Below, in pieces: positions 1-11,029 of a stretch of 64,000 nucleotides of DNA. Position 1 is the stretch's first letter. Every line of letters starts with the position of its first letter. Position numbers and translations under genes: made by a program. The notes beneath the pieces were generated by a model. The model was not told where the DNA came from, made no database searches, and worked only from the letters and a program-made list of their open reading frames with translations. Origin of the DNA: Isoetes taiwanensis (lineage: Eukaryota; Streptophyta; Lycopodiopsida; Isoetales; Isoetaceae); assembly GCA_021234155.1 (NCBI GenBank), contig JAJEKV010000058.1:7066992-7130991 (forward strand). The letters run 5' to 3'.

Positions 1-1470
1 CAGTCTCCTTTTCTCTTACATTGGAAAACATCAAATATCTTAGCATTAATATTCATCACTCATATATAATTCAGTCTCCTTTTCTCTTTTCTCATTGACA
101 CTATTTTTTTTGAAGCGAATTTGTTTGAAGCATCCTAGACCTAGTTAGTTCTGACATGCAAACAAGCTTTGGATGTTTTGAACTCCATCTATATTATATT
201 AGGTCTGCTGCATTTATGCCATGCACTTATCGTGCATTTATAACGGCTAGAAGAATATAATACAAAATTTGTGCACACCTTTTCCCCTGTTTCGTTCGTG
301 CTTTGCCCCTGCTCTGCTCTGGCTATGGCAGATCCAACTTCGGGTGCGGCTAGAGGTCTCAGATATGGCTGGGCCGGGCAAATTTGATGAGAAAACGGGA
401 GATTTAGTACCCGTTTTGCAGAAAACGAGGGACTTTGATTTGGATTTTGTCGCCGCTGCAGCACGGCTATGGTTGGGAACAAAATACGTCCCGTTGTCAA
501 AATTTTTGCAGCGAAAGATTGTTTTGCACAGAACCCATCTCGTCCTCTTCATCGCCATAGCCACGAGCCATGGTTTCGGCAAGCTAGATCGCTGGGGGGA
601 TGCCAGTGCTAGATTCCTCATCGTCGGAGCTAAGCAAAGCTTCTAGATCCTCTGTATTTTCTTGCATAAAACTGCTGCTCCCTTTTTCCTCTTAGCTGTA
701 ACCATTTTCCAAGCTCTGGCTATGGCTTTTCCCTCTTCTCAAGCTCCTGCTTCTTCCGGCGGAATTTTCGTTACCCATCGTTGTTTCCTCCTTGCCCATC
801 TTCCCAATCCCTGCCATAGCCATTTGTTCTCCACCGAATCCCGCCATAGCCATTTTTTACCAGAGGACCCATTTCGCAGACGGATTGAATCCAGCTCCGG
901 CAGATTGAGGAAGCAAATTTTGATTCATAGGGAAGTTGTTTTTCATATCCCATGGATGAAAAAATACCCTGCTCTCATTCCATGTTTGATTGAATATTAT
1001 AAACTGTCTCGCTGAATATTGCTGCAGACTGCCAATACAAATGGCCCCAAAGATTTATCATCTGAGACAACAGATTTTCGACCTGATTTGCCATGTGCTA
1101 GATCAGTTTACTCTTGCAAAAGACCCATCGATTTTTCTGATTTTTTTGCCCTTCTGATTCAAACCCAAATTGTAGAAACAATAGGGGCTCAGAATTTCTC
1201 CAGTAATCCGGATCGCTTATGCAGACTAAGGCATTTGCATGATCTATCACCAGATCAGAGACAAAAATGCACGATTCTGCAAATGCACGATTCTGATTTT
1301 TTGTCTAATTAGGGGGAAAAAAAACTTACAAAGATCAAGAGCTATGGCGGACTTTGTCGAGAGAAATATGATACTTGCATGCAGATGAAGTGTCGTCCTC
1401 TGAGACAGCTTGATCCAGTATTGGCACATACCCTCCCATCATAAATCGATGCCCTATTTTGGAACATGGT
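1..1470. other. Intergenic DNA, no recognisable gene
   Basis: No supported gene. A 17-bp stretch beginning CAGTCTCCTTTTCTC occurs at 1-17 and again at 72-88. Open frames at 247-646 lie on both strands over the same bases and match nothing I know, so they are not called. Confidence 0.6.
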
Positions 1471-1475
1471 GTAGA

Positions 1476-1589
1476 TAACGTCCTGGCCCAAGGACGTTAC
1501 CGGAAAAAAAAATTGATGCGCGCACGCCCTCGGCATTTTCACTGGCCCGAAAATTTTTTCTCCGGTAACGTCCGAGGGCCAGGACGTTA
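1476..1589. repeat. Nested inverted repeat (cruciform-like)
   Basis: Two 28-bp arms, 1476-1503 and 1562-1589, are reverse complements at 26 of 28 positions. Each arm is itself a palindrome: TAACGTCC, 8 bp, GGACGTTA. The 58-bp centre is AT-rich with a GCGCGC core. It could be the ends of a very small transposon, but no target duplication or relative is visible in the window. Confidence 0.75.
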
Positions 1590-1599
1590 ACGCCCTGGT

Positions 1600-1990
1600 T
1601 CGAGGGTTTGCTCGAGGGCAGAGGTGCCGGAATAGAAGCAGGAAGGAAGCAGAGGGCCGGAATAGAAGCAGGAAGGTCGGATCTTATTAGCTTTTCTTTC
1701 TAATCCTTTGCTTTGTGGCTCGGATTTGGCCGGAATAGAGTGATATTAGAAGCCCTGGTTCGAGGGTTTGCTCCAGGGCAGAGCTGCCGGAAGCAGAGGT
1801 TCGAGGGTTTGCTGCCGGAAGAGGGATCTTAGGGATCTTAGGGTTCAAGGGCAGAGCTGCCGGAAGCAGAGGGATCTTAGGAGCAGAGGGATCTTAGGGC
1901 CGGATCTTAGGCCGGAAGCAAACTTCTGCTCTGTTTCTTAGGATCTTAGGGCAGCTTCTGCTCTGTTTCTAACTTAGAAACTTCGGATTT
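1600..1990. repeat. Degenerate short-motif repeat region
   Basis: The words GAGGGTTTGCT, GCAGAGCTGCCGGAAGCAGA, GCCGGAATAGAAGCAGGAAGG and AGGGATCTTAGG recur in shuffled order. No reading frame is supported. It looks like slippage-generated sequence flanking the nested palindrome. Confidence 0.6.
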
Positions 1991-2353
1991 TTAGCAAACT
2001 CTGGATCAGTTCGGGCCTGCCCAAGAGATAAACGATGTTCTTGATATTATCCTCGGGTGTTATGAGGATTTCATGCTTAACACTCTAGGATGTTATAGAA
2101 ACAAAGATAAAATGTCTCTACGGTGAAGCCGCATTAGCTAGGGGTAAAGACTTCAATGGACGGCCGAGATTGGATCTCACCGTAAACCTCGAGAACCGAG
2201 GGCGTTAAGGATAAGTGAAGCCGATGGAACAAAATATTTTTTAAAAAATTCCATCCCGCGGAAGCACTAGTAGGAGACCCCGATTATCCGCATACGAGAG
2301 CCCAGATTATCCCCAGACCGGTGGTCGCTTCGTGTCATTTATACCTTCCGGCC

Positions 2354-2880
2354 GGAATCACAACTTTGCTATTCCGCCAAATGGAATCACCAATTTACGA
2401 TTCTTCGAGATGGAATCACCGCTCATGTATTCCACCGGGCGGAATCACGACCAGATATTTATTCCATGAGAGGCGGAATCACAATCGTGTTATTCCACCG
2501 GATGGAATCACAATCAGATATTTATTCCGCGAGACGGAATCACAATCGTGTTATTCCGCCAGACGGAATCACAACCTTGCTATTCCGCCAGACGGAATCA
2601 CCAACATGTGATTCCGCCGGATGGAATCACCACGTGCTGATATCCCGCCAGGTGGAATCACCATGGTGAAATACCCCCCGGCGGAATCACGTCCGTAAAA
2701 TTTCGCCCGGTGGAATCACCTCGTGAAATACTGCCGAGTGGAATCACCAACAACTTGTAATTCTGCCAGATGGAATCACATACCGTGATATTCTAACCCG
2801 TGGAATCACCGCGTACCATAATATTCTAACCCGTAGAATCACATACCATAATATTCCTTCCCGTGGAATCACCATGGAAT
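2354..2880. repeat. 29-bp palindromic minisatellite, about 18 units
   Basis: GGAATCAC recurs at 2354, 2383, 2412, 2441, 2475, 2504, 2536, 2565, 2594, 2623, 2654, 2683, 2712, 2740, 2772, 2802 and 2865, with a variant at 2835; spacing is mostly exactly 29 bp (range 28-34). Each unit ends in ATTCCGCC or a variant, so it can fold as GGCGGAAT, about 12 bp, ATTCCGCC. The central 12 bp vary most. The rightmost units diverge to TTCTAACCCG. A single related unit lies near 4625-4665. Open frames here are by-products of the repeat. Confidence 0.9.
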
Positions 2881-3079
2881 TTCAAATCGCTCCGGACCTA
2901 TCTGTCTACAGGCCAGGCCACAGGGAGGAAAAATTACCATGGTTCAATCCCAAATTTTCATTTGATTCCATAGAAAATGGTTCAAGATAAATTTCCTCTG
3001 ATTCCATAGAAACTGGTTCAGATGGTTTAGCTAAGCATACATAACCCTGTTCCGGCAATAAGAAATGAAGGATGTTCTC

Positions 3080-3127
3080 TTTGGGCTGGAGGATTCGAAC
3101 CTCCAGGCCAGATCGGCCTCACCAAAG
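3080..3127 (-). other. Truncated tRNA-like sequence
   Basis: Read on the minus strand this has a T-arm GGAGG/CCTCC enclosing a perfect B box (GGTTCGAATCC), and CTTTGG at its start can pair with CCCAAAG at its end. Only one further stem (GGCC/GGCC) fits between them, so one arm is missing. It is best read as a tRNA pseudogene or SINE-head relic. Confidence 0.35.
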
Positions 3128-3205
3128 CCTTGGGACAAACTGATAGACAAAAAAAAAACAAACAGGCTTACTTTGTCATCTGTATCAATTCAACACTTAA
3201 TCGTT

Positions 3206-3275
3206 TGCACAGAAGCATTTTAACAGCTTGGGCTTATGAATGCACAGAAGCATTTTAACAGCTTGGGCTTATGAA
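3206..3275. repeat. 35-bp perfect tandem duplication
   Basis: The 35 bases at 3206-3240 are repeated without change at 3241-3275, beginning TGCACAGAAGC. This points to recent replication slippage or unequal exchange. Confidence 0.95.
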
Positions 3276-4310
3276 TGCTTTCTTAATTTGAAAGCAAAAC
3301 CGATAACCAAAAACTGAAAAGGAAGCCTAGCCATATCCCAACGGTTGAGCCTGGTAAGGAAAAGGTTAGATCCATTACTCCATCTTCATAAGGAATGCAG
3401 AGCATGGTAATTATCTTCTTTGCTAAAGTTGAGCCATTGTGTAACTTCCGCGCTTGTCGCTTTTGCTTTAGGGCCGAGGAATTTAAAAAAAGACCTGCTC
3501 TGTTGGGCGATCTGGGAAACAATATCTATGCAGAGGGAAATCAAACCGATTTTTCGCAGATTACAAATGGGTTACTGGGATTCTTGAAAGAAACCGAGTT
3601 TTAAAGCTTAGATCGAAGTCTTGGATGCAGATTGAAGAAGGGTTTTGGGTTTTGGGGTGGGATTTTTTTAACGCAAGCTTCCTTCGTCTCTCTCCCTTGC
3701 ACCTACTCCACCTCTTAATCTTCTGCGAAATCCGGCGCCATGGATCTACGATTTGGGAAGAAATAGAAAATGAAGAAAGATCTATATAGTCACGGCCTCG
3801 GCACGATTGTCCGAAAACCGAATATGCCCACTCGGAATTGATGCACACATTTCTCGAGCTTCGTGAAGCGCCATAACGCGCCATAACCTCCCCGCTCCGT
3901 TCCACCACGCCCATTTTCGAACTAACAAATCCTTACTCCCAAGACCGGTTTTTAGCGCCCAAATCCAGAAAATCTTTAAAACCCTTCTCCAATTCCACCA
4001 CTCCACCCCATTATCCCCTCGATTTGCAAAACTTTCCTTCGCCCAGTGCAAAATTTCTTTGATTTTAGATGAATATACGCCTCAGTCGAGAAGACGCTTC
4101 TGCCTGAAGATCTACAGCTCCATATCCAGGATTAAAGCTAAGCTACAATAGGAAAAAAGAGACCCATCAAGGATCTATTCAATCAGGAGCTTAAATGGGC
4201 CACCGGGTCGTGGTAGAAACCACGATCCGGGTCGCAGGAACTTCATAGCCCAAATTTTGGGAGGATAAAAATAGCAGAATAAGCCTTACTGGGGTAAGAA
4301 TCTGCTCCTC
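3276..4310. other. Intergenic DNA with one strong hairpin
   Basis: No gene recognised. A 12-bp stem with an AGAA loop lies at 4203-4230 (CCGGGTCGTGGT against ACCACGATCCGG, one G-T pair). Open frames at 3561-4051 have no recognisable similarity. A C-rich stretch at 3780-4020 could be a leader or first-exon region, but nothing confirms it. Confidence 0.5.
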
Positions 4311-4851
4311 ATGCAAATCTGCTCGCTCCCCTTGTTCCATCACCATGTACCTCCTTTTCGCCATGTTCAAGCGGCCCTGTTCAAGCGTTGCGCAGCTTCG
4401 GCTATGGCAGGATGGAAGGAAGACGGCAGGGCAGACGGGAAAAACAGGGGAATTCGATTGAACAGGAAAAATTTTGAATTGTTATTTGAATATTCTACGG
4501 GGAGGTATATTCGACGGCCAGGATCATCTCAGCATACCGATGGCTAGGATCGATCAGAACGTATCTGACAGCTGTCAGGTACGGATAACGGGGTCTCGGG
4601 AACGGAACCCGTTCCCAAGGCCTGGTGATTCCGCGGGATGGAATTTTTTGCGATGGAATCACAATAACCGGGGTAAAAATATTTTCATGCGAAGCAGATC
4701 CCATAAAAAATTGATAGAGGCAGAACAAGAATAGGCCATATCTCTGCCATTGAAATCAGTAGAGTCCAAGCATGTTTTCCAGCAGCACCAGAAAGATCTG
4801 ACATGCTATTCAACCTATAACCAGCATATTTGATGCAGACGACTTGCACAT

Positions 4852-4950
4852 GTCGGATTAGAAGCGACAAGCTTTATGATTATTGAGAGCAAAACAGCCA
4901 GGTCGGATTAGAAGCGACAAGCTTTATGATTATTGAGAGCAAAACAGCCA
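4852..4950. repeat. 50-bp tandem duplication
   Basis: Forty-nine bases from GTCGGATTAGAAGC to CAAAACAGCCA occur at 4852-4900 and unchanged at 4902-4950, giving a 50-bp period. Between here and 3276-4310 the stretch 4311-4851 holds only a minisatellite-like unit near 4625-4665 and no supported gene. Confidence 0.95.
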
Positions 4951-5330
4951 TATGCATCTAGCTTCTAGGATAATTTTGCTAAATCCGTTCATTCTTCTCT
5001 TGGCTCTCTTCCACGTTCGAGCATATGCGGCTGTATGTTGTATCACAAAATAAGGTTATGCCCTAAATCGATTCTGTTTTTCTTTTTCTTTTATTTGCTT
5101 CAACCCAGAATGTCCATAATCTTGCCCCATTACGTGGTTGTTTTGTAAGATAAAAATTGTGACTAAAATAGGAAGCCTAGCTTGGGATATCTTTCTTATT
5201 GTTTCTTTCCTGTATTTCATTGTTTTTTTTATAAGTTATATTGTTTCTTTGCTTATTCTAGTACTTTCATGGCTATTTTTTTTATATCTATATATATCCT
5301 TTTCTCTAATTTCTATAACACCTTTTCCTA

Positions 5331-5610
5331 GGCCCCAAAGGGGCCATTTTTTTTTTTTTTTTTTTTTTTGAATTCATACTAACCATTACATCCAACACTT
5401 TAAAATTAAACCCCCCCTAAGACCCCCTTTGGTTTGGGTGCATATTCACACGGGGTGACTCCGGATATCGAGAGCTGTCGGATAGGCATATTTACTCAAT
5501 ATTCCTTGATCTAGACCATAGATAGGGATCCTTTTTTGTGGGGTATTCTTGTACAAATATTGATATATTGTATAACGAGGTTTGCGGAATACTATAAGGT
5601 TTGAAAGGGC
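5331..5610 (-). mobile_element. Foldback element copy A (truncated)
   Basis: Same family as copies B (17,006-17,492) and C (21,963-22,365), in opposite orientation. It starts with a GGCCCC-AAA-GGGGCC hairpin (5331-5345) and a T tract (about 5347-5369), then an arm with TTTGGTTTGGGTGCATATTC, then interior sequence matching the reverse complement of B (GAGAGCTG, GGATAGGCATATT, TGGGGTATTC). The second arm is missing. Confidence 0.65.
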
Positions 5611-6121
5611 CATTAGACAATGCCATCACTGTATCTTAAAATTTGTATTCCATGTTGAGTATCATGAGATCATATCATATCATTAAAACCATCGGAAGTC
5701 CTAAACTTGTGAAGAAATTTAATTTGCCAATGAATATTGTGGTATAACTTCGAGTTAGTCTTACAATTCAGGTGTTTGTATTTAAAATCTCATAAGTATC
5801 ATAGAGAACTCGTCCCTACTATGAAGAAGGGATGAAGGAACCCATACGGGTTGATGAACCCAAACAGATCCCTGAGATAACTCTAGTGAGAGTAGAAACA
5901 AATTACAGAAATTAAGTCTTTATATTATCAGAAAAATATATTACATAAGGAGGGCCTTTTATTAGAGTTGTCCAGCTCTTTCATTCAAGATAAAAAAAAG
6001 TTCAAGGCAGTTTAAGGAAATACCTAGCTCCATTCAAAATCTTAAGGTGAGGTCTCTTTTGGAGATGCCCAGCTCACTTTCATGAAATAAAAACTAAGTA
6101 ACAAAAAAAAAATATTCATCC
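5611..6121. other. AT-rich intergenic DNA
   Basis: Nothing recognisable. It has no long open frame and no obvious repeat beyond short A and T runs. Confidence 0.5.
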
Positions 6122-6436
6122 TTAGCCCTCATCCTCCTCGTCCTCCTCTTCGCTTTCTTTCGTCATCTCCTCAAGGATGGCTTCTGCAACATCTTCATCA
6201 TCAGAGGAGCAGAGGGCATTCATGATTATCTGCTTCTTCTCTTCTTCCAATTCTTCCCGCCACTCCTCATCTGCTTCCTCCATTTCTTCAGCTTTTTCGA
6301 TCTCCTTCTCGAGCTCTTCATCAGAATCTGCTGGTGTATGGGGGGACTCACGGCTACCGGTGCTGTTGCTGAGACTTGGATTTCCTGGGTGAAGCTTGCC
6401 CTCAAGAAAGAGCTCGTCGCATTCCTCTGGACTCAC
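6122..6436 (-). CDS. Hypothetical acidic protein, possible 3' exon
   Basis: A 104-residue open frame that is strikingly acidic: the last 70 residues are mostly Glu and Asp with EEMEEADEEWREELEEEKK, likely helical, and it ends in an EEEDEEDEG tail. The assigned first codon is GTG, and the frame stays open upstream to about 6460 (reading CKFIFGALV), so it may be the last exon of a gene whose splice acceptor lies near 6458. I do not recognise the family. The minus strand here is GAG/GAA-rich, so chance open frames are likely and no function is proposed. Confidence 0.3.
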   Translation of the reverse strand: MSPEECDELFLEGKLHPGNPSLSNSTGSRESPHTPADSDEELEKEIEKAEEMEEADEEWREELEEEKKQIIMNALCSSDDEDVAEAILEEMTKESEEEDEEDEG

Positions 6437-7356
6437 AAGGGCCCCAAAAATGAACTTGCATTAATAATCAGCGTGAAAACTAGTATACATATGGTTTTTT
6501 TATACGACATTTCACAATGTCAACAAAAACCATGTGTTTTTTATGGTTTTGCAAAACCATTAGTAGTTCATGTCATATTTTTTGTACTAATTCCAAAGTT
6601 TACAATAGTTTCAAAAAAATCATCATTAGTTTGTAAGATGATTTATAAGCATACATTAAGTTTGCAAAATCATTACTAGTCCATACCACGATTAATTACA
6701 TCAATTCTACATCATCCAATAGTTTTGTGAAATCATCATTAGTTTGGAAGATGTGTTTTACACATAGATTGATTTTGCAAAACCATTGCTAGTTCATAAC
6801 ATATTTAGTTATAGGCATCTTATATTTTACAGGGTTTCTTGAAGTGAGTGCGAATTTTTAGAGGGTTTTTTTTGGAAGGGTTTAGAGAGTTTTTTAGATT
6901 GTTACATCAAATTCTGCTTTTACCATTGGTTTTGAGGTGTAGACGATGCAATTGAAGACTCCATACTATAGAAAATAACACTGCATTAAAGTATGTAGAA
7001 GTAGTTTAAAAGAAATAGTTTGAAGTAAACTACAGAAGACAAAATACTATAATAATCCATAATAATGTTATGAAAACCTAGACGACATGAAGTCCTCATC
7101 CTTCTTCATTTCGTCATCTACAAGTAGACAACGCCAAGTAGACAACGCCTACGTCTTCTTTCCTTATGAACTGGAGATTCCCTTTTTGACAAAACTGAAG
7201 CTATTGATTCTGCATACACAGGAAGAATGCTAATACGTTAAAAAGGATAAGTAGTACTACCATAATTGCTAAAACCAGATGGCCCAAACCAGATGGTCCA
7301 AACCGAGCTGATTCCTGCAATATTAAAAATGCCAAAACAGGCTAGGCAATGAAAAA
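6437..7356. other. AT-rich intergenic DNA
   Basis: It contains degenerate recurrences of a phrase like TTTGCAAAACCATTACTAGTTCAT (near 6550, 6660 and 6770), about 110 bp apart, which suggests an old tandem array. No gene is seen. Confidence 0.45.
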
Positions 7357-7576
7357 TGCTCATAGAAATGCTCATTAAGTGAAAGCAAGAATGATTGTTT
7401 GCTACATAAAAGACAATGCTACATAAAAGACGAATTCGAAAGAAACAAACAAAGTCTTCAAAGAAACAAACAGATAGTTTGGCTTGCACAGAAATATGGA
7501 GGAGCGCCGCCGCACTATGTCCAGAAGGCACAGGCGTCTTCCAACTAGAGCTGGAGTATGGAGCTGGAGATATATT
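7357..7576 (+). repeat. Segmental duplication, copy 1
   Basis: About 200 bp resembling 8290-8471: both run ATGCTCATTAAGTGAAAGCA, AAAGAAACAAACAAAGT, TTTGGCTTGCACAGAAA, then the GC-rich word GGAGGAGCGCCGCCGCACT (7498-7516), GGCACAGGCGTCTTCC and GTATGGAGCTGGAGATATAT. Copy 1 carries about 35 extra bases near 7391-7430. Confidence 0.85.
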
Positions 7577-8289
7577 CAGTTATGCCAGTGGGAAGAAAAG
7601 ATACAGCTGAGGCAATAAATGAGGCAAACGATGATGGAGGCCAAAGACATAGGGATTACAACTTGGTAACACTGCAGCCTGGACCTCTGCCTGCAGCTTC
7701 GAACATCAACCTTAGATATGTTCCATAAGGCGAGTATATGTTCTATTGCCTTCAGAAATACATTCAGAAATGCCTTATGTGTGCTACACTTGCATTTTCT
7801 TTTGGGAAAAATATCCTACATGGATCTACCAGAGTCTAGCTAATTCTTTGTCCCCTGTTAAAGAGCCGTTGTTACTTATGCACCAGTACCTTGTCAAGAT
7901 GGTCTTGATCCTGGGTCCATTCTTAAATGCTGAGCATGCTCATGGAAAGAAGGTTTGCACTATGCCATTCTGGTCTATGTATCATGCCAAGACAGACCTC
8001 TGTTCAAAGCTTGACCAATGGCCCAAGAGTCAAATACAATGAAATTTAGCTATTTAATTCACTTGCCCGTCCGCTAGTAACATGGCCATAACTTAGTATT
8101 GTGTTTATTCATCTGCTACAAGCCCCAAATGCAGACAAAATAAGATTGGGTTTCCCAGGCCATTTCTAGCCTTTCTGCAGGGCAGAACCATGTCACCGCC
8201 AGTTTCCTGTCCTGGTTCTTATGTCATGTTCATATAACAGAAGCCTACTTCCAAGCCATGTCTCTTACTCAACTAATAAGGGAAAGAAT
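7577..8289. other. Spacer between duplicated segments
   Basis: A 98-codon open frame at 7746-8042 has no recognisable domain and is not called. Nothing else is supported. Confidence 0.4.
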
Positions 8290-8471
8290 TGCTCACAGAA
8301 ATGCTCATTAAGTGAAAGCAAGAATTCGAAAGAAACAAACAAAGTATTCAAAAAAATTGATACCTCTAGTTTGGCTTGCACAGAAACTTGGAGGAGCGCC
8401 GCCGCACTAGGTCCAAAAGGCACAGGCGTCTTCCCAACTAGAGCGGGAGTATGGAGCTGGAGATATATTTT
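8290..8471 (+). repeat. Segmental duplication, copy 2
   Basis: Partner of 7357-7576 about 0.9 kb downstream in the same orientation, with GGAGGAGCGCCGCCGCACT at 8390-8408. Confidence 0.85.
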
Positions 8472-8619
8472 ACAAATTTCAGCGAAGACAGTAGAAATAA
8501 GATTTCAGTTATATAATTATCTTAAAGATACATTACTGAACCTGGTTGCATTGGATGTCGAAACTTCTTGAATATTTTTTATGTGCTCCTCAGCTTCAAA
8601 GAAATCAGCACAAATAATT

Positions 8620-9022
8620 GGAGCAGCGCCGCCGCACTCGGTCTGGAAGACCCCATTCCGGATCACAAAGAAAGATATAAAGTTCGAGAAGAACAATATT
8701 CTTTTCAAAGGAAGACATATCTTGATTAATGAGTCCAGAAAAAAAGCTTAAGACAGATCTATTACCTGTAATAGCGATGTGTCTGGAGCCCCAGCATTCA
8801 GTCCGGACTGCACAAAAACATGGGGAGCCGCGCTTTTCGATCCGGAAGGCGAATTTTTTTGCAAATCAAAAGAAGAAGTACAGAAATCAAAAGAAGAAGA
8901 AGAACCAGTTGCGAAATCTGCAATAGCGATGTGGAGGGAGCCCCAAGGTCAGATTGGCTAGCACAGAAAGAAGGAGGAGCGCCGCCGCACTCGATCTGGA
9001 AGGCACAGGCGTTTCCCACCTG
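8620..9022 (+). repeat. Three further copies of the GC-rich repeat
   Basis: The core seen at 7498 and 8390 recurs at 8620-8660 (GGAGCAGCGCCGCCGCACT then CGGTCTGGAAG), in diverged form at 8776-8850 (GGGGAGCCGCGCTTTTCGAT then CCGGAAGGCG) and at 8931-9022 (GGAGGAGCGCCGCCGCACT then CGATCTGGAAGGCACAGGCG). The GC islands stand out from AT-rich surroundings. Confidence 0.75.
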
Positions 9023-9439
9023 AACGTTTGTTTTTTGAAAACTTTTTTTTTCCAAATTGTCACAGTTTTCCAAAGTTTCCAAAGTTTCCAAGTTTTCAAA
9101 AAAAAATGTTTTTAATAATATATCACACCGATATATCGACTTTTTTAAAAATGATTGAACAATTTTAAAGCAAGCACAATTTTCTCTTTTTTCTATAACG
9201 TTTTTCTATAACAATTTTCTATAACGTATATAATTAATGCGGTAAAATTTAAACGGGCAAGAAAGGTACAAATTTAATTATCTTACGAAATTGTAGTAGT
9301 GCATTTCGCTAATTATGATTATTCGTGGCCCAAATTTAATGTGCTAAGGGATTTAATGTGTTAACGGATTTTCTTGTATTAGCATTCTAGTTTCGCAGAG
9401 GGTGTGTTGTCTGTGTAGCACAAACTTTTTCTTCAAGCA
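9023..9439. other. AT-rich stretch upstream of the SWIM-like frame
   Basis: Contains repeated TTTCCAAAGTTTCC and TCTATAACGTTTTTCTATAAC words. There is no clear promoter element apart from general AT-richness. Confidence 0.4.
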
Positions 9440-10209
9440 ATGGCTGCAAACGATTGTGAGATTCTTGCTTTCACTGCAAATGACATGATAGTCACATCAC
9501 CAGGTAAACGATTGAGAATGGTATGCACTTTTGAGAATGGAGAATGTCTACTGTCTAGGAAATGGTGTGATAGTTTTCAATTTCGTAATGAAAAATTGTG
9601 TGTTGTGCAATCCACGAGTGGGAGAGGCAGGACGGTCCTTCTTGAAGAAGTTTTGAGTCAAGAGGGTGATAGTGTGTATGTGGCCCTATCATGTAATGGG
9701 AACTTTGTAACAGTCGAAGGCACTCCTATTCCCACTGAGGTCAGCACTCCTCATGCACCTATAATTGTTGACAGTCCGACCCAACATATTCTTGAGAGCA
9801 ATGTAAACATTGTATCCACGTTTCAGACAGTACTTGAAAGTTTTGGATCTAGCAAATTGAAAAGATTGTGTTCATCTGTTTCTGCACCAACATCAGTAAG
9901 ATGTCTACCCTCCCATTACAATGGCAATGTAGTATTCGAGCTGCCTCCAAATGAATTGAGTTCTATGGCAGGCATGGAAAGAAAGGTCGATCCACATCTA
10001 TGGACCAAACCCGAGAAGACAAGCCATTCATTCGATGGCATAGTTAAATATGCCCGGATTTCATGGGCAGAGAGCTGAAAAGGGTATATATTCCATGCAA
10101 ACATTTGATGTACGTATTTGCGAAAGTCCTCAATTATGACCCTAGGTTTTTTTTGGACATCATTCAGCCTGTGTTGACAGATGATGTTCTACATAGGCTC
10201 CTTCCTTGA
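9440..10209 (+). pseudogene. SWIM-type zinc-finger protein, frameshifted
   Basis: The frame opens with MAANDCEILAF and runs 212 codons to a stop at 10,076. A second frame overlapping its end continues as CPDFMGRELKRVYIPCKHLM, then YVFAKVLNYDPRF, to a stop at 10,207-10,209. The CPDF...PCKH spacing is that of a SWIM zinc finger (CxC...CxH), with the first Cys lost at the shift near 10,047-10,055. SWIM fingers bind DNA or proteins in MULE transposases, ubiquitin ligases and related plant proteins. The N-terminal 190 residues match nothing I know. No intron is evident. One frameshift removes the finger from the main frame, so this is probably a decayed or captured gene. It lies upstream of a Helitron 3' end on the same strand (11,693). 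Confidence 0.5.
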
Positions 10210-11029
10210 GGAACAACGACAGTTCTTTGTACGAACTTTTTCATATCAAATTCTAATAGTTAATAGTGTGGCTGGTAACCTGCACTGTATATATTAGTGA
10301 ATGTATGCAATACATATATTATTCAGTCCATCTTGATTTTGCTATACGTTGACTCGTACATAATTCATTCTGGTATATGTTCATTCTGATACATGTTACC
10401 AAAAAAATGGCAACTAGTACAACATGCCATAACAAAATATTCTAAGGAATATTCTCTTGTAAAACCCTCTAAGCCATCCACAAAAAAACCCTCCAAATAA
10501 AATTCCCCCTTGAAGTTATCATTAATTTATGAGACAGTTTTTACATTACAATTTTTCAATATTAATTTTGAATGCTTTCACATGCTAGTTGTTGTTATCA
10601 TATATGTTTTTTGAAACATTTTTTCATTATATCTAGTTTTTCTTGTTAGTTAAGAGACCTTGTTGAATTTGCAAATGTGCTACAGTTTTTTAATGTGGTT
10701 ATTTGCTGTTCTTGTTAATAGTTTCTTATAGTTTTTGAGTTGCCTGAAGGGGAAAACCCTTGTGGGGCTTAGAACATTCTCTTGATTCGCAGGTCATGTG
10801 CAAGTCATTTAATGTACAGCTTATTTACCTCCCCCCAAAAAAAAAAAAAAAAAACCCTCTTTTTTGGGGCTTCACGTATTCTTAGATTTTTACATAGATC
10901 ATGCAATTGACCTATTGTTTGGTCATTGATAGGCATTAATAGGTATCATGTTGATCATGGAACAAATAGGTTTGGGGCAGCGACCCTTTAGTAAGGCAAA
11001 TACACTTCTTCATTTTCCATTTTCAACAG
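10210..11029. other. AT-rich sequence, probable Helitron interior
   Basis: No gene is recognised. A C7-A19 homopolymer junction lies near 10,832-10,855. It is continuous with the homopurine tract and the Helitron terminus downstream. Confidence 0.4.

Noticed and set aside
247..646. Overlapping frames of 103-125 codons on both strands
   Set aside because: No similarity, no codon bias cue and no splice or promoter signals; one cannot be preferred.
2321..2880. CRISPR-like regular spacing of GGAATCAC
   Set aside because: The context is plant nuclear DNA, units are palindromic with no unique spacers of constant length, and no cas genes are present. It is a minisatellite.
3080..3127. Functional tRNA gene
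   Set aside because: The B box is perfect but one arm of the cloverleaf is missing.
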